In this document: positions 34,191-43,639 of the stretch, one piece after another | Position numbering within the stretch: position 1 is the first letter of the stretch | Layout of the letters: the number at the start of each line of letters is the position of its first letter | Assembly: GCA_016841955.1 (NCBI GenBank) | Contig: JAENYE010000001.1 | Span: forward strand, 756,025-820,024 | Source of the DNA: Methanobacteriota archaeon | Lineage (GTDB): Archaea; Halobacteriota; Methanomicrobia; Methanomicrobiales; Methanoculleaceae | Direction of reading: 5' to 3' | Length of the DNA stretch: 64,000 nt | The notes under the pieces: generated by a model | Told to the model about the DNA's origin: nothing | Databases searched by the model: none | Seen by the model: only the letters and a program-made list of their open reading frames with translations | Position numbers and translations under genes: made by a program

Positions 34191-34855
34191 AGGAAACCTT
34201 CTCCCCTCCACCCGAACTGCCCGATCAGCGGCACGAAACAGACGCCGCCGAGCGGGATCTTCTCCACCCTGCCTTCGCGTTTGACGAGTTTGACGAGGTC
34301 CTGGCAGTCTCGCGGCCCGACAGGAGCGATCAGCCGCCCGCCTTCGGCGAGCTGGTCGATCAGGGGCCCGGGAATGTCGGGCGGTGCCGCCGTGACGATT
34401 ATGGCGTCGTACGGGGCCTCAGGCGGATAACCTTCCGTGCCGTCGCCCACGACCACTTTAACACCGGTGACCCCCGCCCGGGCGAGGTTCTTTCGGGCGC
34501 GGTCGGCGAGGTCGGCGAGACGTTCGACGGAGATGACGGTCGCGGCGAGTTCGGCGAGGAGTGCAGCCTGGTAGCCGCTGCCGGTCCCGATCTCGAGGAC
34601 CCGGTCCTGCGGCTTGATCTCCAGCTGTTCGGTCATGACGGCGACGATGTAGGGCTGAGAGATGGTCTGGCCCTCCCCGATGGGGAGCGGCCGGTCCTCG
34701 TAGGCGGCACGCTCGTAGCCCTTCGGCACGAAGAAGTGGCGCGGGATCTTCCGCATCGCGGCAAGCACCCTCCGATCCCCGACCCCGCGGGCCCGGACCT
34801 GAAACTCCACCATCTCCTCGCGTTCCCTCTTGCAGGGATCGGTCTCCGTCATCAC
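34187..34855 (-). CDS. pcm: Protein-L-isoaspartate O-methyltransferase
   Basis: The 222-residue protein has the SAM motif VLEIGTGSGYQAALLAEL, the PCMT signature IGEGQTISQPYIVA and VGDGTEGYPPEAPYDAIIVTAA. It repairs isoaspartate in ageing proteins. It lies 10 bp after SufB and is probably cotranscribed with suf. Confidence 0.96.
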   Translation of the reverse strand: MMTETDPCKREREEMVEFQVRARGVGDRRVLAAMRKIPRHFFVPKGYERAAYEDRPLPIGEGQTISQPYIVAVMTEQLEIKPQDRVLEIGTGSGYQAALLAELAATVISVERLADLADRARKNLARAGVTGVKVVVGDGTEGYPPEAPYDAIIVTAAPPDIPGPLIDQLAEGGRLIAPVGPRDCQDLVKLVKREGRVEKIPLGGVCFVPLIGQFGWRGEGFL

Positions 34856-34865
34856 TTCTCCCGAA

Positions 34866-35957
34866 TCAGAACCCTGATTCCGCTTTATCGATCGCGGCGT
34901 CGATCTGTTCCTGCAGGACTGCAGGCAGACCGCTGATCTTCACATCCAGGAACCCGCGTATAATGGTTGCGGTGGCCTCTTCCTCGGAGAGCCCTCGTGT
35001 CATGAGGTACTCGATCTCGTGGCGGGCGATCTTGCCGACCGCAGCCTCGTGGGAGAGTTCGGTGCCGGTCAGTGTTCCTTCGATCTCGGGGATGGCGTGG
35101 ATAATGCCGTCTTTTAAGATCAGGCCCCTGCACTCGATGTGGCCCCGGGTGTCGTCCTTCTCGCCGAGGATGTGCCCCCGGGAGATGATGGTGCCGCCGG
35201 TGGTGATCGCCCGGGTGACCAGCTCGGCGCTCGTATGCTCGGCGCCGAGAATGGCGCGGGAACCGAGGTCGAGGGTTGAGCCAGGCGTCGCGACGACGAT
35301 GCTCGAGAACCGGGCCACGGCATGCTTGCCGACCAGGCGTGCCGTCGGGTACATGTTGATCCGGTTGACCGGCTGCATGCAGACGTAGTTCGAGAGGAAG
35401 GTTCCGTCCTCTTCGATGATGGTGGCGCTCCTCGGGAAGACGCTGATCCCCGGGTTCCAGTTGTGGATCATCGTGGACGTGACCTTGGCCCCTTTGCCGA
35501 CGTAGATCTCGGTCACCCCGATATGTGCTCCGTGCTCCTTCTGCCAGGAACTCGCGCAGCCGGAGATGATATTGATCTCCGACCCCTCTCTCGCGATGAA
35601 GAGGTTGTGGACGTGCTGCACCGGCTCTTCGCGGAGGAAGAGGCAGGCCTGGAGAGGCATGGCGACCTTTGTACCCTCGTGCGCGATGACGACGAGACCC
35701 TGCGGGTCTTCCTGCTTTGCCAGGTACTGCGTGTATTTGTCCTTATCACGCGGAACAGCGTTCCAGTAGTAGTCCTTCACCCAGTCGTACTTCTCGAGGG
35801 CGGCCTTGATGGGGAGCATCTCGATCCCCTCGGCCCCGCAGGTGGTCTGGATTACATTCTGGTCGATCTGGAAGAAACTGCCGCACCGGTTCTGCATCCC
35901 GACTTCAAGGCCGGTCAGGGCGAGGCGCTCCCGGTCCTCCTGCGAGAGCTGCTCCAT
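34866..35957 (-). CDS. sufB: SufB/SufD-type Fe-S cluster scaffold
   Basis: The SufBD family beta-helix core is clear (IISGCASSWQKEHGAHIG, TSTMIHNWNPGISVFP, GTIISRGHILGEKDDT) with the C-terminal SHEAAVGKIARHEIEYLMTR. The ATG at 35957 lies five bases after the sufC stop. A TTG at about 35978 or earlier starts are possible. The product, about 363 residues, is shorter than bacterial SufB. With SufC it forms the archaeal SufBC complex that assembles Fe-S clusters. Confidence 0.94.
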   Translation of the reverse strand: MEQLSQEDRERLALTGLEVGMQNRCGSFFQIDQNVIQTTCGAEGIEMLPIKAALEKYDWVKDYYWNAVPRDKDKYTQYLAKQEDPQGLVVIAHEGTKVAMPLQACLFLREEPVQHVHNLFIAREGSEINIISGCASSWQKEHGAHIGVTEIYVGKGAKVTSTMIHNWNPGISVFPRSATIIEEDGTFLSNYVCMQPVNRINMYPTARLVGKHAVARFSSIVVATPGSTLDLGSRAILGAEHTSAELVTRAITTGGTIISRGHILGEKDDTRGHIECRGLILKDGIIHAIPEIEGTLTGTELSHEAAVGKIARHEIEYLMTRGLSEEEATATIIRGFLDVKISGLPAVLQEQIDAAIDKAESGF

Positions 35958-35962
35958 GTCGG

Positions 35963-36694
35963 TTATATCTGTTTGCAACGCAGACACTCTCCGTATCCTT
36001 TTTCTTTGACCACGCGCAGGATCTCGCGAGGGTTCCCGTGACACCGGATCTGGCCGTCGATCAGCACGTGCCCCTGGTCGGCCTCGAGGTAATCGAGGAT
36101 GTAGCCGGTGTGGGTGATGATCAGGCCGCTCCGGCGGCGGTTGACGATATGGACATCCTTCTCGAGCAGGCCTGCAATCTCCTTCCCCATCAGGTTCATG
36201 TTCTCGAGGTCGACACCGCTCTCCGGCTCGTCCAGCATGACAAAGTCAGGCTGCTGGACTTTCAGTTGCAGAATCTCGCTCCGCTTTATCTCACCGCCGG
36301 AGAACCCGACGTTGGTATCCCGGGCAAGAAAGTGCTCCATGTTGACCGACTGCGCGAGCGCCTCTATCGCGTCTCCCCCCAGATTGGATGTGGCGGTGAG
36401 GAGTTTCCCGAGTTTCAGTCCGGATATCGCGGGCGGGTGTTGAAACATCATGCCTATCCCGAGATGGGCCCGCTCATGGATCGGCATCCCGGTGATATCC
36501 TTTCCTTTAAAGACGATGGACCCGGACGTGATCGTGTAGCCGCCGAACCCCATGACGGCTTTGAGCAGCGTGCTCTTTCCCGAGCCGTTCGGCCCCATCA
36601 GGACATGAGTCTCCCCCTGCCCGATGTGGAGATTGATGTCGTGGAGCACTTCGGTGTCATCCACGCTCACGTGCAAATCACTGATATCCAGCAT
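35963..36694 (-). CDS. sufC: SufC ABC-type ATPase
   Basis: The 243-residue ATPase has Walker A MGPNGSGKSTL, signature VGFSGGEIKRSEI, Walker B FVMLDEPESGVD and switch His in LIITHTG. No membrane segments are present. It powers Fe-S assembly on SufB, encoded directly after it. Methanogens depend heavily on Fe-S enzymes and usually use this minimal SufCB pair. Confidence 0.96.
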   Translation of the reverse strand: MLDISDLHVSVDDTEVLHDINLHIGQGETHVLMGPNGSGKSTLLKAVMGFGGYTITSGSIVFKGKDITGMPIHERAHLGIGMMFQHPPAISGLKLGKLLTATSNLGGDAIEALAQSVNMEHFLARDTNVGFSGGEIKRSEILQLKVQQPDFVMLDEPESGVDLENMNLMGKEIAGLLEKDVHIVNRRRSGLIITHTGYILDYLEADQGHVLIDGQIRCHGNPREILRVVKEKGYGECLRCKQI

Positions 36695-36930
36695 ACGGCA
36701 CTCCGTTCCATGTATTTGTCAGGGAATACATTAACACTTGCCAACGGGACAATTGCCGTTTCGGCCGATAGGGAGACAAAGCGCGGCGATACCTGGATTT
36801 TCGGTTAAATGAGTGCAAATTCCCGGAATTCATGCACAAAGGATGCCGCATTCCGGGCGGACCCCCCGGCTCTTCACTTTCACCCCGCACGCGGCCTACG
36901 GTTAAGTAACGGCCTCACTCCGTTTCATAT

Positions 36931-37086
36931 ATGGAAAGATCCACATTCACCACGTTTGCCTGCCTCGCCGAGCGGGCCGCCCGGTATCCCACCGTCGTCA
37001 GGCGGAGCCAGATGCGTAAGGCGGTGTACCTCGCCACAACCGCCCCGGCGAACCGCACTCTTCTCAAGGCAGAGGGCCACGCGTAA
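36931..37086 (+). CDS. Possible small basic protein, 51 aa
   Basis: An ATG at 36931 opens a 51-residue frame ending TAA at 37084-37086 (MERSTFTTFACLAERAARYP to LLKAEGHA). It fills the gap between divergent sufC and the convergent lipoprotein gene. TTAAGTAAC lies 19-27 nt upstream, a weak TATA candidate. No family is recognised and it may not be real. Confidence 0.35.
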   Translation: MERSTFTTFACLAERAARYPTVVRRSQMRKAVYLATTAPANRTLLKAEGHA

Positions 37087-37094
37087 CCCCCCGG

Positions 37095-38198
37095 TCACCC
37101 CGCGAGGTATGCCCGGGCACGGATGTACGACCCGGGCCGGTCGTGGGCGTGGGCGACGAGGTAATTGTGGAGGTCCACGGCAGCCCCCGACTCACCGAGC
37201 AGGGTGTTGTAGACTCCTAACGCGTCGTTGTAGTCCCGGGCCTTCCGGTTGTATTCCGGGACGAGGCGGTTGTACTCCCGGATCTCCCCCGACCGGGAGA
37301 GAGCCGTCAGCCGCGCACCAAGGGACTCAAGGGACGCTCTCTCCTCCTCGAGTTCTTGGCCGCGTGCCGCGAGTTCAGGCGCGAGTTCCTCGACCCGGCC
37401 GCGGGATGCGGAGAGGGCGCGTTCGATCGTTTCGACCTGGTCGCACGCCGCGTAGAACCGCGGCCCGTCCCCGACCGGGATCACCAGGGGGTCGGAGGAG
37501 AGGACCGTCCCGTTCGAGAGCGCCGCAGGCGGGATGCCCACGTAATTTGCGTTCGTGGCCTCGATGTAGGCGTAGGTGGTGTTGCGGTAGAAGCACCCGG
37601 CGCTCTCCACCCCGACAGCCATATGCGCCTCGTCCCCGAAGTAGAGGAGTGCGACCCCGTAGCCTTCCCGTGCGAGGAGCCCGGCGAGGAGGAGGCTTTT
37701 GTCGTCGCAGTCCCCCTCCCCGTCGACGTAAGTCTCGATGGGGAACTTCGGCTCCACAATCGAGGCGTCGGTCTTGTAGGGGACGGACTGGACGAACGCG
37801 GCGATCAGCTCCAGGTAACGGTCGTCGTCGAGCCCCTCACTGTCCCGGATCTCCCGGAGGGCCGCGAGCAGGTCCGCGTAGAAGGGTTCCTGGTGGGAGT
37901 CGTTGATGAACGCCCGGTAGTAGATGGGGATCCACTCCTCTTCGGAGAGGTCTTTAGCGAGGTAGAGCTGCCGATCCGCTTCTTTCGCACCGGCGTAGAC
38001 TGCCGGGTCGGGATCGACCCGGACCGTCTCTTCCCCGTCCTCGAAGGAGAAGGTGGAGACCGGCGCCTGATCGAGGGCCGCCCCCTCGACCGGCACAATC
38101 GCCGGCGGGACGACCGCCGGGTGCAGGAGGCCGCCCAGGCACCCGGCACCGAGGGCCGCGGCGACGAGGACGAGCACGATGAGGATTCGTTTCCACAT
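37095..38198 (-). CDS. Transglutaminase-like lipoprotein with coiled-coil tail
   Basis: The 367-residue protein has a lipoprotein signal (LVLVAAALGAGC, Cys20). A transglutaminase-like core follows, with the catalytic Cys in GEGDCDDKSLLLAGLL, the His in GDEAHMAVGV, and YIEATNANYVG. A charged helical segment (about 265-340, VEELAPELAARGQELEEER) predicts a coiled coil. It is anchored outside the membrane. Such domains act as proteases or peptide cross-link cleavers. The substrate is unknown, perhaps cell-envelope protein. Confidence 0.85.
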   Translation of the reverse strand: MWKRILIVLVLVAAALGAGCLGGLLHPAVVPPAIVPVEGAALDQAPVSTFSFEDGEETVRVDPDPAVYAGAKEADRQLYLAKDLSEEEWIPIYYRAFINDSHQEPFYADLLAALREIRDSEGLDDDRYLELIAAFVQSVPYKTDASIVEPKFPIETYVDGEGDCDDKSLLLAGLLAREGYGVALLYFGDEAHMAVGVESAGCFYRNTTYAYIEATNANYVGIPPAALSNGTVLSSDPLVIPVGDGPRFYAACDQVETIERALSASRGRVEELAPELAARGQELEEERASLESLGARLTALSRSGEIREYNRLVPEYNRKARDYNDALGVYNTLLGESGAAVDLHNYLVAHAHDRPGSYIRARAYLAG

Positions 38199-38202
38199 GG
38201 TA

Positions 38203-38973
38203 TCAGAGATGGTCCGGGAGGTCTGCCAGCGAGTCGATGACGAGGTCCGGCGTGATGCCCGATTGGCGGACCGTCTCCTCCCGGTACTTGCCGGTCCTGA
38301 CCAGGATACCCTTCATCCCGCAGGCCCGGGCGCCGCCGATATCGGTGACGATATCGTCGCCGACCATCGCCGCCTCGTTCGGGCTTGCCCCGATCTCCCG
38401 GAGCGCACGATGGAAGAATGCCGGGGAGGGTTTCCCGATCACCTCCGCCGCCTTTCCGGTGGCGTACTCGAGCGCAGCCACGAAGGGGCCGGCCGAGAGC
38501 ATCAGCCCGTCCGGCCCCATCCAGTACCGGTCTTTTTCGAGCGCGACGAGGTCTGCGCCGTCTACCAGGAGGCGGAACGCACGGTTCATCGAAGCGTAGG
38601 TGAAACCGCCGGCCGCATCGGCGACCACGACCGCATCGGCGGCACCCCCCTCTACAATCACAAGGCCGGCCTCCTCGAAGTCTCTCCGGGCATCGGGGGT
38701 GGTGAGGAGGAAGCACCGTGTCCGGCCTCCTTCCCGCAGGTGTGCGGCGGCGGCGACCGGGGCGGTGATGATCCAGGGTTCCGGGATGGCGTAGCCGAGG
38801 CCCTGCAGACGGCCGGAAACCGAACGGCGGGAGCGGCGGGTGGTGTTGGAGACGAACCGGTAGGGTATTCCCCGCCGATCAAGTTCCCGGAGCGCCCGGT
38901 CCGCCCCTTCGATACGCCGGTCGCCGACGTAAAGGACGCCGTCGATGTCGATCAGGACTGCTCCGATCTTCAT
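38203..38973 (-). CDS. NagD-like HAD phosphatase
   Basis: The 256-residue HAD enzyme has motif I LIDIDGVLYVGD, motif II FVSNTTRR, a type IIA cap domain, KPSPAFFHRAL (motif III Lys) and MVGDDIVTDIGGAR (motif IV). Family members hydrolyse sugar or nucleotide monophosphates or 4-nitrophenyl phosphate-like metabolites. The archaeal substrate is unknown. It runs into the transglutaminase gene with a 4-bp gap. Confidence 0.93.
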   Translation of the reverse strand: MKIGAVLIDIDGVLYVGDRRIEGADRALRELDRRGIPYRFVSNTTRRSRRSVSGRLQGLGYAIPEPWIITAPVAAAAHLREGGRTRCFLLTTPDARRDFEEAGLVIVEGGAADAVVVADAAGGFTYASMNRAFRLLVDGADLVALEKDRYWMGPDGLMLSAGPFVAALEYATGKAAEVIGKPSPAFFHRALREIGASPNEAAMVGDDIVTDIGGARACGMKGILVRTGKYREETVRQSGITPDLVIDSLADLPDHL

Positions 38974-39126
38974 GTCTCTCCTTCTGTTGGCTGCAGGAGT
39001 ATTTATGCGGTGCCCGGGGAGGCGCGACGCCCCTTCCGCCGTCCCGGCAACACCGGGAGAACCTTCATGGGGTTGCAGGTGTACCCACCCCCGATCCGAA
39101 AACCGTCACGAGGAGGGAACCTGGAT

Positions 39127-39630
39127 ATGGATGTGTTCGAACGAATACCGGTGGACGCACGGTGGAAACTGGCGGCCCGGGAGGTCTCCGCGCTGCCGCT
39201 TGCCTACCGCAGGGCCATCAGGGACGGCGCCGACGATCAGCTCTACAACGAGATCGAGCGGGCGGTATGGCGGGAGCAGGGCAGAGAAGCGGGCGTCATC
39301 GCCCGTGCCTTCGGGATGCCGCTCGGAAACGCCCGGGAGGTTGCGGAGGCGTTTGCGGCGGCAACAAGGGTTCTCTTCGGGCCCGAATACCAGTACGAGG
39401 TCAGGGAATCCGCGCTGGGGGAGGCGGTCCTGACCGTCCGGAAGTGTGCGATGGCCACGCGGGCAAAAGAACAGGGGGAGAACCCGCTCGCCGTCTGCAA
39501 CGCCTGTCACGCCTACTCAAGCGCCGCGATACCGGACCTGAACCGGGACTACGCCTCGAAGTACCTGAACGCCATCTGTGCCGGCGACAGTACGTGCTCG
39601 ATCGCGGTGAAACCCGCACGGCGGGAGTGA
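39127..39630 (+). CDS. Conserved methanogen protein, cysteine-rich C-terminus (DUF6125-like)
   Basis: The ATG at 39127 follows GGAGGG and gives a 167-residue protein. The first part is helical (WKLAAREVSALPLAYRRAI, GVIARAFGMPLGNAREVAEA). The second has KCAMATRAKEQG, VCNACHAYSS and LNAICAGDSTCSIAV with five cysteines, suggesting a bound metal or substrate-binding Cys residues. DUF6125 or a related L-ATC-hydrolase-like fold is possible. That assignment is uncertain. Confidence 0.65.
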   Translation: MDVFERIPVDARWKLAAREVSALPLAYRRAIRDGADDQLYNEIERAVWREQGREAGVIARAFGMPLGNAREVAEAFAAATRVLFGPEYQYEVRESALGEAVLTVRKCAMATRAKEQGENPLAVCNACHAYSSAAIPDLNRDYASKYLNAICAGDSTCSIAVKPARRE

Positions 39631-39715
39631 TGCGGGGGGGGACCGGCTCCCCGTTCACTTTCACCACGCGGCGGTTATCTTGAATGCCGGCAGAATCTAA
39701 CTCTCTGTCGACAGG

Positions 39716-40795
39716 ATGGCTCACCCGTTCGATCAGGCAGGGAGGCTGTGGCGGGCCCGGGTCGACCGGGCCAGGGAGTACGATCTCGTCGACGAGAGCG
39801 ACGGGTTTACCCCGGCCCCCTGGTCCGCGTTCGTCCCCCGCTCCGACTACGACAGGGCCCGGAGGCTCCGGGACGACCTCGTCGCCGGGTACCGGGGCAG
39901 GGCGTTTGAGGACGTTTTCTGTGGCCGGGAGGTTGCGTGTCCCGGAGGGACATGCTACGTCCTCGAATCCCGGAGTGCCATGGACCTTGACGGCCGGGAT
40001 CCGGATCGGGCGGCGGCGGCCATCCTTGCAGACCTCACCCTGGTCCACGGCATCGGCAAAGTGACAGAGCGGAGGCTGAAGGGGCGGGGTTACCGGACGG
40101 TTGCCGATCTTGCCCGGCACCCGCTCTACCGCCGGGAGGCCATACGGCTCCTTGACTCGGTAGCGGAAGGAAACACCCGCGATCTCGTGGAGCAGATCGG
40201 GGGGCGGCATCGACGGAGCGACCCGCTCCTCCTCGAGGCCAGCCGGTTCCATGCTCCCGAAGATTTTGTCTTCCTCGATATCGAGACGCTGGGACTCTTC
40301 TCCCGGCCGATCATCCTCATCGGCCTCGCCCGGGTCGGGAGGGGGTCGATCACCGTCCGCCAGTACCTGCTCCGGTCGGTCGTTGAGGAGGAGGCGGCAC
40401 TCACCGCCGTCCTTCCTGCCCTGGAGACGGAAGGTGCGGCACTCGTCACCTTCAACGGCCGGGCGTTCGACCTCCCCTACATCCGGGAGCGGCTCGCCTA
40501 CTACGGCATCCCGGCGGGACTCGGCATGCCTCACTTCGATGTCCTCCACTTTGCACGCCGCCGCTGGCGGGACTCGCTCGTCACCTGCCGGCTCGGCGCG
40601 CTCGAGACGGGGGTCCTCGGTGTCGATCGGGCGGACGATGTTCCGGGCCGGATGGTGCCGGAGTTCTACGATACCTACCAGCGGACCGGGAATCCCGGCC
40701 CGCTTGTCCCGGTGGTGGAGCATAACCGGCAGGACCTCGTCTCGCTCGCCCGGCTCTTTGCGCTTCTCAGGGGGGATGGCGACGGCGGTGCGTGA
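39716..40795 (+). CDS. mrfB: MrfB/YprB-like RNase H-fold exonuclease
   Basis: The 359-residue protein has a helix-hairpin-helix segment (LVHGIGKVTERRLKGRGY, about 109-126) and a DEDD exonuclease domain. The domain starts FVFLDIETLGLF (Asp188, Glu190) and continues with FNGRAFDLPYIRERL and VVEHNRQDLVSLARL. It matches the YprB family. In Bacillus subtilis YprB (MrfB) works with helicase YprA (MrfA) in mitomycin C crosslink repair. Here the helicase gene overlaps its end, supporting the same partnership. Confidence 0.88.
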   Translation: MAHPFDQAGRLWRARVDRAREYDLVDESDGFTPAPWSAFVPRSDYDRARRLRDDLVAGYRGRAFEDVFCGREVACPGGTCYVLESRSAMDLDGRDPDRAAAAILADLTLVHGIGKVTERRLKGRGYRTVADLARHPLYRREAIRLLDSVAEGNTRDLVEQIGGRHRRSDPLLLEASRFHAPEDFVFLDIETLGLFSRPIILIGLARVGRGSITVRQYLLRSVVEEEAALTAVLPALETEGAALVTFNGRAFDLPYIRERLAYYGIPAGLGMPHFDVLHFARRRWRDSLVTCRLGALETGVLGVDRADDVPGRMVPEFYDTYQRTGNPGPLVPVVEHNRQDLVSLARLFALLRGDGDGGA

Positions 40796-43040
40796 CTTCC
40801 TCGACCTGCTCGCGGCTGATCCCGGATTTCGGGAGCGGGTCGTGCATATAAAGACCATCCCTCCCCGGGAAGCCCGGTACGGCGACCTATCCCGCCCCCT
40901 CCCGGAAGGACTCCGGGCTTACTGCGACGGAATGGGGATCCGGCTCTACACGCACCAGTGCGCGACGATCGAGCACCTGCGGGCGGGGGAGAACGTCATC
41001 GTCACCACCCCGACCGCGAGCGGGAAGACGCTCGCGTTCCTGCTCCCGGTCTTCGAGCGCCTCGCCCGGGACCCCGCCGCGACCGCGCTCTTCCTCTACC
41101 CCACGAAAGCGCTCGCCAACGACCAGGTGAAGGTGGTCCTGGAACTGGAGCGGGTTTCCGGGATCAGGGTGGATGCCGCCATCTACGACGGCGACACGCC
41201 CGGCGGGAAGCGGCCGGCAATCCGGGAGCGCTCACGGGTCATCCTCTCGAACCCGCACGAGCTCCACCAGGTCCTCCCCTGGCACATGAAATGGAGCCGG
41301 ATCTTTCGGAACCTCCGGTTCGTGGTGGTCGACGAGGCGCACCGTTACCGCGGCGTTGCGGGGTCCCATATGGCCATGCTTCTCCGCCGTCTTGCCCGCA
41401 TCGCCGGGCACTACGGCGCCCGCCCGCAGTTCGTCCTCTCCTCCGCCACCCTTGCAAACCCCGGCGAGTTCGCCGCCCGCCTGACCGGGGAAGCGGCGAT
41501 CTCTATCGGGGAGGACGGGTCGCCCGGGGGAGAGAAGACGTTCGTGCTCTGCAACCCTTCTGCCGGAGGCGGCGTGCGGTCCGCCCATTCGGTGACAAAA
41601 GACCTCCTCCTCGCGTCGGTGGAGAGCGGGTGCCGGACACTCTGTTTTACGGTCTCCCGGAAACTTGCCGAACTGATCGCCGTCCGATCCGGTGAAGTCC
41701 CGGGGATAAGCGCCTACCGGGCCGGCTACCTCCCGAAAGACCGGCGGGCGATCGAGGACAGCCTCAAAAACGGCAGCCTCCGCGGCGTCGTGACGACGAA
41801 CGCGCTCGAACTCGGGATCGATGTCGGGTCGCTCGACGGCGTCATCATCTCCGGGTATCCCGGGACGATGATCTCTGTTTGGCAGCAGGCGGGAAGGTCC
41901 GGGCGCCGTTCCGGCGAGTCGTTTGCCGTTCTCGTCGCGTTCGAGAACCCGCTCGACCAGTACTTCATGCGTCACCCGCAGGCGTTCTTCTCCCGGCCCT
42001 GCGAACACGCCGTCGTGGATACGGGGAATCCCTACATCCTCTCGGGCCATCTCCTCTGTGCGGCGGCGGAACTCCCGGTCGACCCGGAGCTCGACGGCCG
42101 CTGGTTCGGTCCGGATCTCATGGGGATGCTTGCAGCGTTCGAGCGGGTCCATCTGCTCCGGAAGGCGTCACGGGGCTGGATCTACACCGGAAAGGTACGG
42201 GCGGTGGATACGGTCGGGCTCGACGCAGTCTCCTCCGATACCTTCCGGGTGATGCACGAGGGCAGGCTGCTCGGGACGATGGACCGGGGGCAGGCCTACC
42301 GGGAGGCGCACCCGGGCGCCGTCCTCCTCCACCGGGGGGAGACCTACGCGGTGACCGGGATGGATCTCGACCGGCATACCATCCGGGTGGAGGAGACCGA
42401 TACCGATACCTACACCCAGCCCCTCTCCACCACCGACGTGGCGGTCGTGCAGGAACTCCGCCGCCGCGAGATCGGCGGCTTGCAGGTCTCTTTCGGCGAT
42501 ATCAAGGTCACAGAACAGGTCGTCGGGTATACGGTGCGGCACTACGACCGGGTCGTGAGTCACCACCGGCTGGACCTCCCGCCGCTCTGTCTCACGACGA
42601 AGGCTCTCTGGTTCACCGTACCGGACCGGACGGCGGAAGCGGTCGCCGCCGGAGGGCGGGATCTTGCCGGCGGGCTGCACGGTGCGGAGCACGCCCTGAT
42701 CGCCGTCATGCCCTATCATGTCGTCTGCGACCGCCGTGATATCGGCGGACTCTCGACCCCTCACCACCCTGCAACCGGTGCGCCGACGATATTCGTCTAC
42801 GACGGCTACGAGGGCGGGATCGGGCTTGCGGAGAAGGCCTTCGCCCTCCTTCCCGCGATCGCCGGGATGACGCATGAACTGGTCCGCGACTGCGGGTGCG
42901 CCGCGGGATGCCCGGCATGCATTTACTCGCCGAAATGCGGGAACCAGAACCAGCCGCTCGATAGAGTTGCGGCCGTTATCGTCCTCGAAGACCTTGCCGG
43001 GCGGCTCTCTCTCACGGGGGGCCACCCCCTGAATCCCTGA
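40776..43040 (+). CDS. mrfA: MrfA/YprA-like superfamily 2 DNA helicase
   Basis: The ATG at 40776 overlaps the mrfB end and gives 754 residues. Helicase motifs are TTPTASGKT (residues 77-85), DEAHRYRG (186-193), SSATLANP and VTTNALELGIDVGSLDGVI with QQAGRSGRR. The C-terminal region carries four close cysteines (CGCAAGCPACIYSPKC), the MZB/DUF1998 feature seen in MrfA. It is a 3'-5' ATP-driven translocase by family knowledge. Coupling with the nuclease gene predicts excision of crosslinks or bulky lesions. Confidence 0.92.
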   Translation: MATAVRDFLDLLAADPGFRERVVHIKTIPPREARYGDLSRPLPEGLRAYCDGMGIRLYTHQCATIEHLRAGENVIVTTPTASGKTLAFLLPVFERLARDPAATALFLYPTKALANDQVKVVLELERVSGIRVDAAIYDGDTPGGKRPAIRERSRVILSNPHELHQVLPWHMKWSRIFRNLRFVVVDEAHRYRGVAGSHMAMLLRRLARIAGHYGARPQFVLSSATLANPGEFAARLTGEAAISIGEDGSPGGEKTFVLCNPSAGGGVRSAHSVTKDLLLASVESGCRTLCFTVSRKLAELIAVRSGEVPGISAYRAGYLPKDRRAIEDSLKNGSLRGVVTTNALELGIDVGSLDGVIISGYPGTMISVWQQAGRSGRRSGESFAVLVAFENPLDQYFMRHPQAFFSRPCEHAVVDTGNPYILSGHLLCAAAELPVDPELDGRWFGPDLMGMLAAFERVHLLRKASRGWIYTGKVRAVDTVGLDAVSSDTFRVMHEGRLLGTMDRGQAYREAHPGAVLLHRGETYAVTGMDLDRHTIRVEETDTDTYTQPLSTTDVAVVQELRRREIGGLQVSFGDIKVTEQVVGYTVRHYDRVVSHHRLDLPPLCLTTKALWFTVPDRTAEAVAAGGRDLAGGLHGAEHALIAVMPYHVVCDRRDIGGLSTPHHPATGAPTIFVYDGYEGGIGLAEKAFALLPAIAGMTHELVRDCGCAAGCPACIYSPKCGNQNQPLDRVAAVIVLEDLAGRLSLTGGHPLNP

Positions 43041-43090
43041 CCGATACCATCAAGTTCTCGCCTGCCGATAACCGGCGCCGGGATGCCGCC

Positions 43091-43639
43091 ATGAGTATCA
43101 TCCTGGTTCCAATAGGGAAGGTCGATCCGGCAGAGATGCGGATGCTCAAGGATCCTCTCAAGACTGCGTTCTCACGTGACGTGGTGATGGGGAAGGAGAT
43201 CCCGCTTCCTGCAGCCGCGCGGAACGCCGCCCGCAACCAGTACAACGCGGAGATGGTACTCGAGTTCCTCTCGCTCTCCGTGGAGACCGCCGACGACTGT
43301 CGGGTGCTGGGGGTCACCAACGCCGATCTCTACGTACCGGGCATGAACTTCGTCTTCGGGATAGCGGGCAGGAGATGCGCCCTGATCTCCCTCCACCGCC
43401 TCAGGCAGCCGTTCTACAGCCTCCCGGAAGACGCAGGCGTCTTCCGGCACCGGGCCGTCGTGGAAGCGGTGCATGAACTGGGGCACACCTTCGGGCTCGC
43501 CCACTGCGAAGACCCGCGGTGCGTCATGCGTTTCTCAAACACCATCGCCGAAACAGATCGGAAAGGGCCGGGGTTCTGCACGGCCTGCCGCCTGCGGGTC
43601 TTTTCCGGGGTGGGCGGACGGCGGGGGTCTGCTGGGTAG
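43091..43639 (+). CDS. amzA: Archaemetzincin (zinc metalloprotease)
   Basis: The 182-residue protein has the extended motif HELGHTFGLAHCEDPRCVM (three His ligands, Glu base, Cys pair and metzincin Met) and two further zinc-site cysteines in FCTACRLRVF. This is the archaemetzincin signature. It starts SIILVPIGKVDPAEM. Substrates are unknown. It is the third gene of a plus-strand run after mrfA. Confidence 0.95.
   Translation: MSIILVPIGKVDPAEMRMLKDPLKTAFSRDVVMGKEIPLPAAARNAARNQYNAEMVLEFLSLSVETADDCRVLGVTNADLYVPGMNFVFGIAGRRCALISLHRLRQPFYSLPEDAGVFRHRAVVEAVHELGHTFGLAHCEDPRCVMRFSNTIAETDRKGPGFCTACRLRVFSGVGGRRGSAG

Noticed and set aside
36809-37906. 365-codon plus-strand ORF opposite the lipoprotein gene
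   Set aside because: Low-complexity Arg/Pro/Ser translation is typical of a shadow frame. The lipoprotein on the minus strand has a signal peptide and a catalytic site.
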